Translations under genes and position numbers: made by a program
Shown here: in pieces, positions 1-12,200 of the stretch
Layout of the letters: each line of letters begins with the position of its first letter
How positions within the stretch are numbered: position 1 is the first letter of the stretch
Assembly: GCA_035041965.1 (NCBI GenBank)
Contig: JAPYMA010001793.1
Location: forward strand, 1-64,000
Origin: Anisakis pegreffii
Lineage: Eukaryota > Nematoda > Chromadorea > Rhabditida > Anisakidae
Reading direction: 5' to 3'
Length of the DNA stretch: 64,000 bases
The notes under the pieces: generated by a model
What the model was told of the DNA's origin: nothing
What the model saw: only the letters and a program-made list of their open reading frames with translations
Databases searched by the model: none

Positions 1-32
<32 letters not shown>
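1..32. repeat. (TA)n microsatellite
   Basis: The window opens with an uninterrupted TA dinucleotide run that probably continues beyond the left edge. It lies upstream of the Patched gene and has no coding content. Confidence 0.95.
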
Positions 33-34
<2 letters not shown>

Positions 35-287
35 AGTATAAGACTTGCTAAATCATGAGCCGTTCAGAATTGACGGCAGATTTTTGGACTGTACCGAAGT
101 GATAGAAGAGGAGGCGATAGGGGATGTTTTATGTGTTGTTTTTTTTTGTTTTTTTTTCACTTCAACGAATGATTGGATGGGATTTGTTTGTTGCGCGATG
201 CGATTATTTTTACTTGTAAGTTAACAACCGTTATTTGAAATGATTTGTCAAATTTCAAGGTATTCTTTGAAAGACGATAATTTCAGT

Positions 288-3200
288 ATGTTAACATTAA
301 TCGAACCACCGGGTGCCAAACGTGGTGTAGCGTCTAATAATCGTTCAGCACAACATTTGCTCACATTCGCCACTGCGACTGATGAGGATGATGATTTGGA
401 TATAGATGAAGCGAATAATATTGACACCATCAATAATAATTGCAACACATCAAACGGTAAACGAACTCTAGCACAGGTCAGTCCTGCGGCCACTAGCTGC
501 CTATATTGATTTTGGAATCGAATCATGCATTTTCATTCGTTTAGTTAGTTTGTTATAACTTACTAAAGCTAGTGTTTTCATGTAAAATGAGCAGATGCGA
601 AACTTGCTTGGAAATGATTGAGTTGAATGGTTGGACTATGTGGAAAGGATCGATTGTGTATAATGAATGCGTTTGGAGATGAAAACACATTTCATTGATG
701 TTTACTGCAATTAGTTACTGATTTCAGAGAATCGACAAATTTTTAGTGGGCAAGTCAAATTCATATGATTTTTCGGAACGATGGAAACGCGAATTCAGTG
801 AGCGGCCGTCGTGGTGTGATGCCGATATGACACTACAGCAAATAAAGCGGGTGAGCAGCAGTTCGTTCTGAAATTTTTGGAATTGTTCTCTTCTGCTACC
901 ACTTATCGTCTTTGTTTTATTTTGTGTCATGATTGGGAATTTGATTGCGTCTTCTTTACAAAATGAATTAATTGCAGGGTAAAGCAAGAGGCAATTGTTT
1001 AGCGTTGTATTCGCGTAGTTTAATTCAGAAAGCACTCTTCTCATTAGGCAGTTTTGTTGAACGTCATTCATTGTTGGTGATAATGGCCATGTTGACGTTC
1101 TTCTCATTCTGCTGTACCGGGCTTCAATATGTTCGTATTGAGACGGATATTGTTAAATTGTGGGTTGCAAGTTAGTTAGTTGTATTGATACATCTCTTTG
1201 CTTATTTTTTTAAATTGAATTATTTATTAATTCATTCGTTTGTTTGTTCTTTGTTCACTCATTTTTGTTGTTGTTGGTTTCTTGTCGATCTCGCTTTGTT
1301 TGCTCCACAAAAATTGACAATTAATAGGTTCACACGTTGTTGTTTTAATAATGAGTTTTTCTTAAGGAGGTGGTCGTTTAGACGAAGAACTCAATTTTCT
1401 CACTCGGGTTCAGCGACAGTCAAGTACGTCAGCGACCACGCAAGCGAAACGTGAGAATGGTTTAGGAGGCGGTTATCAGGTTAATTAGATTACGTTGTGT
1501 TGTGCTTGTTCGGTTAATTCATCGATTTTTTGTTGTTGTTAAATTGAATTGATGAATGAGTAGGCCACGTTATTATTATCAGTGAATTGACTTCAATTTT
1601 ATTCCAAGAAAATGATTAATGAAATTATTGGTGATAGTGTTTGTGAGTTGTTGATTGTTTTATTTGTTTATTTTATCATGTAGCGATATTCATTTTGAGG
1701 TTGTAATCCATACACCAACTCGTGACGGCGATAACATTTTAACGAAACAAGGTCTCCTCGAGCATGTCGATATAATGCAACAAATTGCTGAATATAAAAT
1801 TGAAGTGGTTGGCGAGTGAGTCGTATTTATTATTGTGGTTGATTATTTGTTGCTATTTTTATAACATTATCTTCTCACTTTTGGAATAGCTGGTTCCATA
1901 TTCATCGCCATAGGTTTGTGTTGGCGCTGTCTTAATTAATGTATGCCACTACTATGCAATAAGTATTGCAAAATAAGTATGTATGTGTGTTTCATCAATA
2001 GTCAAAATAATAGTGATGATGATCAACTTTGAAAGGAATTGGACTCTTGCGGATATTTGCTTCAAACCGCCGTCGCCAGAACTCAACAGTTCATCAATGG
2101 CGGCCACCTATATCCCAGTGATTGATCGGATTATACCATGCATATGGATTACGCCTATCGATTGTTTCTGGGAGGGTTCGAAAGCGGTCGGTCCACATCC
2201 GAAGATTGAAGCGAGGTGCGATTCATTTGTTTGTTTAATGCTTGTTATTGTTTATTTAATACATTTCATCTAATCGCATTCCTTTCAGTTCATTGGGTAT
2301 TGCAAAAGAATTTCTTACATCTTTGCCATCCAAAGAGCGTTTTTCATGGTCCGATTTGAATCCACAAGCGATAGTTGATGAACTAGATGAGGTGTTTTCA
2401 ATGGGTAATACGAGAAGTTTCTTCCATCGAGTAAGTGAATGCAATTGTCAACTAGATTCTGTTATTTTTGATTATTGCTGAAATGCATCATCAGATGCCA
2501 GTCTTGCATTGTGATGTGGTATTGCATTTTAAGGCGGATATCGGGAAAGGTTACTTGGATCGTTGGTGCATCGATCCACTAGACGCGCAGTGCCCAAGTG
2601 ATGCGCCGAATCATTTCCCATTCTGCGAGTTGTTACCGAGATTTTTGGATTATGCAGAACGTAAGGGTTTTGAAGTGCCCATTGATGAGGAGTACTTACG
2701 CGATGAAGAAGCAAAACAGAAATCTGCTGATAGTGAAGGCTTCAATTTTTTCGGTATTTTCGGTGGAAGTAAGTTGTGCGATTTCATTTGACTCTTTTCA
2801 TATTGAACATTTTTTGAATTAAACAAAAATGAATCATCGTTCAAATTTGTGATGTTTCGATTGATCATTATTATTGTGTGATGAAATGAATGAGTAACGA
2901 TTCAGCTGTTTGTATGGGTATGAGTGTAAATATTTGTTTTGTTTGAAGGGAAGAAACGTAACGCAGAGATTAGTAGAGGGGTTGATAGAGCGATGGAGCC
3001 TTCAGCACGTCATGATCGTAAGTCAGTGCAGTCGATCGCTCGGGCACCATCTCATGTGATGGACTCGAATTCAGATGGTGTTGGTTCTGTGAAGAATCCA
3101 GAACCTGAATCCGCATTTGGTGGCCAATCTGGTAAGAATGATGATGCCAAAATTGATCGAATGCGAGCAAGTTTGACTAGAAATGATGATAGCAGCAGCA

Positions 3201-6200
3201 TTTATATAAATAGTGGTGTTAATGATGGTGCTGATAAGAATGGTGCTAGCAATCGAAGTAGTGACTATCGAGTGACAGCTAGAAACCCTATCGCAGAGGG
3301 CGAAACGTCAACGAATCTGCCGATGACACAATCGACACGTGGAATGGTGGCAGTGTTGAAAACTGATAAGCATCATTTTACTGGCAGTAGAATAACAAAA
3401 AAACCGGAACAAAGCACAATAAGAACGACAACAACTGAACATCCGGAAACGAAACGTCGAAGAGAACATCGAGAAAAAGGTTCGTGACTTCAATCATTTT
3501 TGAAGATTGATTCGTTCGTTGGTCTGTCCGTTTTGGATTCATCAACATTCATTCATTTATTTTATTCTTTGTCTTTCATTGTTTCATTCTACTTCATTTC
3601 ATGGTCGGTGATTGGTTGATTTCAATAAAAGAATTAATTTGATAGGTGGCAAAAAATCAATTTGTTCACAATTTTTACGCACTGAGTATTAACGTAAATT
3701 GTTGAAAAAAACTAAATATTGAAAGTGTGAAATTTTTTCATGCGAACGAGTGAGTTTTCATTTTTCGTTCATCCTCCTCCCATACGAGTTTTCGAATGCA
3801 CTTGTTTCTTGTTGTATTGAACTGAAGAACGAAAAAATGTTATTCAAAGGAGGCCATCATGCTGCTCTAAAATTTTGCTTTATGATACTCTCGATGATGA
3901 ACACAGTAAAATCTCATCTATGTGATACATTCTATCACCATTATCAACCTCATCGTTATCAGTATTCTGCCACATACGATAGTGATAGCAGTGATTCAGT
4001 GTGCTAAATTAGTAATTAGTTTATATGGTATAGTTTGTCTAAGGACACATTGCCTAAGGACGGTTTTTTAATGGATATTCTGCCTAATAGGCAAACTGTC
4101 CTTAGTCAAAACTTCTTCAGGCAAAATGTCCGGGTAGCAGTGGTCATTTTTACAAAATATCATATATGCTAGTGTGGTGCGGGAATCGAGGAATTTCGGG
4201 GACCCTTTCTCCGACAGATCTTGAGCCGACTGTACACTTTCGCGGTCCTTGACTGCAAAATTTCGTCCCCGATTTCCACCGTTCCCCAATTTTTTCCCGT
4301 CCCCACACCACGCTAATGCGTAATTCATTATAATTCATAATTGGTTTTATTGTATGCATAGGCTTTCCTTCTTGAGAAAGAGATAATTGATTTTGATCGG
4401 TTTTCTGGTTTGATTGATTGATTGATTAGTCGGTTGCTGCTTCAGCTGCAGTCTTATTTATCATGATGATGATTCATACGTTGTGCAATCTGTCTGAAGA
4501 AAAAATAATAAAGTGATTTTCAAATGAGACCGTATTTACGCCGGATTGGAATAAGGTAGTCAAAATTTGGAAAATACATAGTCGTGACTGCATTCTTGGA
4601 TGACTAATCTGACAACCATGTTTACTCAAAGAATGGCTTGAAAAGCTCAACAAATGTCCGCTTTGAATAAATATCCAGTTCGGTGTGAACACACTCTCAA
4701 CCAGGAACGTTCTGTTCTTGATGATTTACATGCTTACGATTAGCAAAATTGTTATAAGAAGCATTCAGTCGTTTGAAAGAGTGAATGAACAGAATGTGAA
4801 TGAAGGGTTGATTGATTGATTGAATGAATGAATGAATGAATGTGAAAGAAATTAACATGAATTTTTGAGAAGATGAAGGTGATGATGCTGAGAAGGAATT
4901 GGAGAGTGAGACAGAGGAGGCCGCCGAGGACGAGTCGGCGGTTATCCATCACAAATCATCTGATTTTGGTAAAGAATCCGGGAGAAGCAGTACTGATACC
5001 AGTGATAGCAGTAGCAGCAGCAACAGCAACAGTGATCTGAGCGATCTGTATAATGAAGAAGATGATGAGGCAGACAATCCGAACGGTTAGCCTGACCTCT
5101 GACCTGTGCTGTCGTTCGTCAGTCCGTCCGTTCGTTCGCTCGTCTCTCACAAACACACACGCAGCACAACACAGTCGCTTGCCTGTTTGCTGTCTAGTTC
5201 ATCTATCTATCCATCCATCTATCGTAGATGCAGCATGCGATGATCACTGAATAAAAAATAGCTTTTGTGTTTTGATAATAATAGTGGTATGGCAATAGAT
5301 GATGATGGCATGGTTAGCGATTGTTCAAAGTGTAAATTATAATCATGGGTTATTTTACAGTGCTGCATTTGATTGAGTTCGATTAATTACCCATTCGAAT
5401 ACTTTATTTTGTGTGCTATCTGTGCGACACAAATCTCCAAAACGTCATCACCTATCTTACTGGCAGTCACCGTTTTTTAAAATATAAGAAAGCAGATGAT
5501 TTGATAGCAATATTCAGCCGTGTATAAATCTGTAATATTAGTTTGTGTTTGCGTTTGTTAATGATGGACTCCCTGAATCGAATCGCAGTTGAGACTTCAT
5601 CAGATCCATAAAGAAACTACTAATTCATTAATAAACGCACACAATTCACCATCGTCTTTTTCCACGCCTCGTGTGAAAATAATGGGAATGCCACTTGCAC
5701 ACTGACATTAGAAGGAGAGGCCAGAAGGATGATAGTGCATGAATCGGTTGCATTTTCAAAGCTGTTCGTGTGTGCATGATATGATTTGTATGTAACATGA
5801 TATGCTGTTGCTGATATGGTGTTACCATTTTGTTTGAAGAAGAAGTAGAAAGTTGAGACAATCAAAATTCATTTATTTTGCTAGCCGGCTGGCTAACCTG
5901 AGTGGCTGTCTGTCACTTTATTTTAGTTTACTTTACTCTTTATTGTTTCCAGTTGTTTTCTGTTTCACTGAAGGCCCATTTCATATCTCGTGCCATTTAT
6001 CGTTGTTTTTTGTTGTTATTGTGATTTTTAAAAGCATTTTTGCACACCTCTTGCTTTCGTATCAAGTCAGGTTGATTTTCTTGTGCGTTGTGATTTCTTT
6101 CTTTCTTTTTTTCGATATTTCAACTGTGAATTTTCATCTTTTGATATTTTATACTTTCATTAATTTCCTAAAACATCAAAACTTCTTCATCTCACTTCAC

Positions 6201-9200
6201 AAATGTGTGCTGCACACTCATGTACATGGAAGAAACGTGTGCACTTATATGCACAGAGGCAGTAAAATACATAGGCCAATTTAAATTTTGTTTTCAACTT
6301 TATTTCTGTCAGCTTAAATTTGATTTCACCATCATTTCATCGATTCACTGGTTGATTCGTTCTCTTTCTCAATTTTTTCCTTTTGTGATTTTTATTCATT
6401 TAATTTCATGTTCATCTGCTCTTTTTGCAGTCACTCATTTATTTGTCTGGATTGTTGTACGATTGATTCTGATTGACTGAATCGAGAATGAATGAGTGAA
6501 TATTCCATTTTATTTGCTTCATATTACTTCATTTTTCTCTTTTAATTCTTGTTCACTATGCACCAGAAGTGCACGAATGTAGATCCCACTATATCTTTTA
6601 TTGTTGCTTTGCTTTTAGTGGGGATATATGTTCGAGGTTATACTGTATCATAATAATGACTGATTTTAGTGGTGCTACCGCTGATATTCTGTTCTTTAGT
6701 GGTAGTGTTGTTGCTGCTACTGCTGCAGATATTTTTGTTGATTGGTGTTGTTTTTTCGGGTGGTTTTGGATTGTCTATCAGTTGGTTGTTATCATTGAAA
6801 TGCTCAGTGGTATACTTACCCGAATTCATGAACAGTAAACGGGCGAGTGGATTCGAGCTGGGAATCAGGATCAGTCGGTGAATCGACTGATTCGGATGAG
6901 AAATAAAGCGATTCTCTGCAATATCGAGCTTTTAAATTTCATTCAAATCTCAATCCCAAAAAAGTCGTCCATTTTGCAAAATTTTCTGTAGGATTACTGT
7001 GAAGTTTTTATTCCTCATTTCCGTTCCTTGCTTAACGAAGAGAAGTAATCTCATTGTCAGTAATCAACAAAAATGAAAAAAGCATAAATCACCACTGCGC
7101 TGCGTGCACCGCTAGTTAAATAACCATTAGAGTTCCTTTTCATTTTGGTTTTATTTTTGTTGTTGTTATTATTTCTGCTGCTGAAATGTTGTTGTTATTG
7201 TTGTTTTGCTTTTATTGTTTTTTCTTCTCATTCATTTATTTATTAAATTGTCGATTTAGAAAAAATCGAACAAATTTAATTGAATAAAATGGAATTTCGA
7301 AAATATACATTCATTTTGTCCCACAGAAACAAAAGAACCAGCACAATGTTCATCCACTGACTTAATGCCAAATTTATAGTGACGCGATGCAAGAAATATG
7401 CGCAATCAATGTCAACGTGGATGAAAAATAATCCAGATAAATGGAATGAATTTCTCTCAGAAGTATGGAATTTTTTCAGAACTTTTTTTGTTGTTGATGA
7501 TAATATTTATTTCTTCGTCATTTGCTTAAGTCGTTCATCTGCCTCTTTACTCATTTATTTTTTCAGCTATAAATTCGTCGTTTGTTTTCTGCATTTCTCG
7601 GATCTTCATAAACATTAGTACTACTTGCGCACTGAAATTTTTTGCTTGACTTTGATAGGCGCGTCGACATTGTATATCGCACACTAAATCCGTCTGTTTA
7701 TCAAACAGTTCAAAAATTCTCACTTTGTTCTATACTGATGATGTTTTCGATAATTATTGTTGAGGGCGTGAGTCACTGTAAAAGTGATACGATATTGGAA
7801 ACAATAAGATAGGATAAAACTGATAAGATAGAGATTTAAATAGAATAAAACCAATTTATTGTGAGATTTTTGAATGGTAACGACATGCTATTTAAAGCTG
7901 TAGTGGTGAGTGCATTATCATTGATAAACGATTTCATTTCACTCCTAAAGATACACATCGGGAGGGAAAATTCTATTTAAAAAGCTGAAACGGAACTTTC
8001 AAAAAGACTTCTTAAAAAAAGAAGAAAGATCTTTAAGAAATTGAAACTCTATCAAAAAATTGAGCTGAAATGTTCCCCGTCTTCACCGTCGGGGAACAGG
8101 GAGAGCGATCATTTCCCGACGTGGTATCCCCCGCGCAATTTGCTCCCTGACTTTTTTTACGGAGACTTCCCACTCGAAAGATTGCTCCCCGAATTTTTGC
8201 GAGGATTCCTCCCCGCCCAGTTTTCTGCCCGCGGCCCTCCATTGTCCGAAAAACTGCTCCCCGACGAACACTTCTTAGGACCAACTTCAGAATATTTCAC
8301 TGCTGTCAAGTCTTTTTTTTTGTGCGGCTCATAGTTTGAAAGACAGTTGTGTAGAATGTAAACTGAATATGATGGTGAAGCGTAATACTGCATCAGTTCA
8401 TCCATTTATTCCTTCAGTCCGAATATCCCGTTGAAGCGAATTATGGTAAGGTGGTACATGGAGGTTGTCGGGGATTTGCAAAAGGGGTTATGTCATGGCC
8501 ACAGGATTTGATTATTGGCGGCGCTAAGCTGGGCATTCAACAAGTGGACTCGGCTGAAGCACTTCAAAGTGTTTTCTTGGTCGCTTCTCCAAATGACGTC
8601 TATCTTAGATTCAAGGTTTGTTCCAGTCATTTGCCACCATCAGATGTCATTTTGATGTATTTTACAACGAAATTATTTCTTCGCCTCTTTACCGTGTAAT
8701 TATTTTTTCTCCTGCAGTTAGAGGAAAGAGTCCCTTCATTCATTGATTCGTTTATAAGTATTTGGTTATTCCATATTTTATACTAATATCATTTGTTGAA
8801 TAGGATGATAAACGGAAACATTTAAAACCGCATTTGAATGCTACACAGTGGAACGTAAGTGTTGCCGAGGAGGTGATCCGAACATGGCAGCGTAATTTCA
8901 CGCATAATCTCTATAATCATCGATGGAATTTCGAATACGATTCTGACGGGAATATCGTTGATGAACATCGTCGTGTGCATCCGCTTGCGTCCACGTCGAT
9001 CGCAGATATGCTCGAAGAGTTTTGTCAATTCAATTACACGATCATATTTGCTGGGTGAGTGACGAACATGTCGAGTTCAATTGTTGAATAGATATAGGTG
9101 TTATTTTGGTAGTAAGTGATATGTGTGTGTGCATATGAATTGCTTCATAGTAGTTGATGATGATCTTTGCATTCGTGATGGAAGTGATAAATATGGACGT

Positions 9201-12200
9201 GCTTCAGCTACTTGTTGATGCTGGCTTATGCTCTGCAAGCACAAATGCGCCATCACGGTTGTATGTTCACATCAGATTCATGCGTTGGTCTAGCATTCGC
9301 TGGTGTTCTAACCGTAACATTTGCCTCAGTATCGGGTCTTGGTCTCGCCACTTGGTTCGGAATCGAATTCAATGCGGCTACTACTCAGGTATGTTATGAT
9401 AATACTAGATCATATTGATTCATAATACAACTTGCAGATTGTACCGTTTTTAACGCTTGGCATTGGTGTGGATAATATGTTTTTGTTGTTACATAATTAT
9501 CATGGAGTCGTGGAGAGTGTTAAGAACGACGAAGTGGGTATGCTCATGAAGGAGACTGGTATGAGCGTCTTAATGACGTCAATCAATAATATTCTGTCGT
9601 TTCTAGCCGGTACAATTCTACCGATTCCTGCGTTACGAGGTTTCTGTGCGCAGGTTCGTTGTGGCAGTCTCATTCGTTCTCTGAGACATTAAATGTTTCG
9701 AAGCTTTGATTGAGTATTTAGTGATAATTTTCTCATTAATGTGAAGCTAGGTGGATAGATGAAGATGGTCTCTTTGTTTAGTATTCATGTGGATATTCCT
9801 ACTGATATTTTTGATAAATTAACTTCATCGTAATTTTGGAGGAATTGTTCATAGGTGATCTGTTTTCGTTGAATGATCAATTGAAAAATTTGTTGTTTAG
9901 TCATCAATTCTGTTGACGTTCAATTTGTTGGCGATTTTAACAATCTATCCGGCAATAATCTCAATTGATTTACGAAGACGCAAGAGCGCGAGACGTGATG
10001 TGTGCTGTTGTATTGTTGCGGATGAATCGTTGATTAGTGATGATGGATACACGTTAGGTATTGGTGTTAAACCGCATATACCGGTTTGTATTTTTAGCTG
10101 TTTGTTTTATGAGTATGTGAACAGCTGATGAAATATATTATATGATACGAAACGCTTTAAGGAGAAACGCACAGTGGGTGAATCAGTACCATCATATCAC
10201 AATTTGTATTCACGTAATGAACGCGAAGACGACTTCGAAGATGATCACGTTAAACCGTGGACACTGCATGCTTTTCTTAGACATTATTATATCCCTTTCT
10301 TGAAACACACTTCAACAAAGGTACATCAATATCAGTATTGTTATTCTTTTCGTTACTGTTGTTGGCATTTCTTTTATGGTTATCATTATTATTTCAACTG
10401 CGCAATATATATTTGCAGATATTCGTGCTGTTTGTTTGTGGTTGCTTACTAGCCGCTGGTCTAATCGGTATGCGTCGCGCATCGTACGGTCTTGAGCTAA
10501 GCGATGTTTTACCTGAACATACCGCGCCGGCTGCGTTCTTGAAAGCTCGCGATCGTTATTTCAGTTTCTATCCTATGTTCGCCGTTTTGAAAGGACCGAA
10601 TATTGATTATGCTCGAGATCAGCATAAGATTGACAACTACAGAAGAAGTATTGGTGTGTATTTAGTCTGTTATTGTTATGGTTATGATTAATATTGGCTT
10701 TTTTAAAAAATATTTCTTCGTATCCCACTGTAAGAAATACTTGATTGCATTTTAATGACCAAATTGAGATGAATATGAACGTTTATGGATGTTTTTGTCT
10801 AGTTTCTTATAGGAAGATCTCGTTTCGTTGTGAAAGTAGATGGTGGTGAGCCAAGTGAAAAATATTGGTTATCACTGATGCGAGCATGGTTACGGTCTCT
10901 TCAAGCTGAACTAGATCGTGCAATTGATGCGTGTCATGTGCGTTGTTTCATTACTGTTTGTTGTTGGTGTACATCGTTAATCATTTGCTTATTATTTATT
11001 CATTTACCATAGCGCAATTTAGGTCAACGTGACAAATGGTTCTTCACTTTTAATTGAGAGTGATAACCAGAATGCTTTCGTTGATTCCACCAAAAGACTG
11101 AGTGCTGATGTAAAAGTCGCGATTCGTTTAGTGTGCAGTTTTGGTCAGAAATATGATTGCCGTGGACGAGTAAGTTTTTTTGATTTCTATGAAATGTTTC
11201 ATTAGATGTTGATGGAGAGGTGTAAATAAGATTACGAATATATGAAGCTGATGAATTTTGCAGTTGGGAAAGGTACGTCTAGTTGACGAGAGTGGAACAA
11301 TAAATGTGGATGGTTTTTATAACTATCTAACGGCTTGGTATAATTCAGACAGTATGATGTATCATGTTTCACAAGCTTCATTCTTTCCAGCTCCACCTCG
11401 GTACTACTCAGTTGTCACTTTTACACTCTATTATTGTCATTGTTATTCGTAGCATTATTAAAATAACTATTGTCAATATTCGTAGCATTTAAAAAACTTA
11501 TTACTATTCTCATCGCTATTATTCCTGTTCTCTTTGCTAATAAACAGTATAAGTGTAAAATTTCAGATGGTCATATGAAGAAGCAGCTGGCGGTGTGTCA
11601 CAGTTAGTACCACCCGCTGAACCGTTTGCTTATAGCCAGATACCATTCTATCTTACCGGTCTTACAGACACTCCAGTTATCGTTGAGATGATCAAAGTAA
11701 ATTCGTTTTAGGATTCTATTCAGATTTGAAAGTTGATTACTATTATTTGTCATCTTTTACTTTCCAACAACAGTGGTATATTCATAGAAATTTGTGCTGA
11801 TATAAATGTGTGATTGTTGAGCAGTGACAATCCTAAAATGTTGAATCAGAAGGAATGTTTTCTTCTAATTTGTAGGAGATACGAGCGGTTTGCGATAAAT
11901 TTACATCCGAAGGCTTGCCGAATTTCCCGTCAGGGATAGCGTTCACATTCTGGGAGCAATATTTGCACTTAAGCTCAAATTTAGCGCAAGCAATATGCGT
12001 TATTGCTTTTGCTGTCTTCTTTGTCATTTCAATAATTATTTGTAATCCATGGGCTGCAGGTTTGTTTCGTTCCTGGTTTCATACGGTTGTTATTTTCTAT
12101 TGAAAATCGCCATAGCTCAGGAACGGTTAAGCTTAGTGAGCTGTCCTTTCAGCTGTAAATTTTTCCCGACTTGCACTGTTATTCAGCCGATTACTAGCTC

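Noticed and set aside
5853..6284. 143-codon plus-strand open frame, rich in Phe/Leu
   Set aside because: It lies in a T-rich Patched intron; the hydrophobic composition simply reflects TTT/TTC/CTT bias and no phase-compatible splice sites link it.
8041..8334. Overlapping open frames on both strands near 8.0-8.4 kb
   Set aside because: They are translations of the GC-rich repeat, where stops are rare; no family resemblance.
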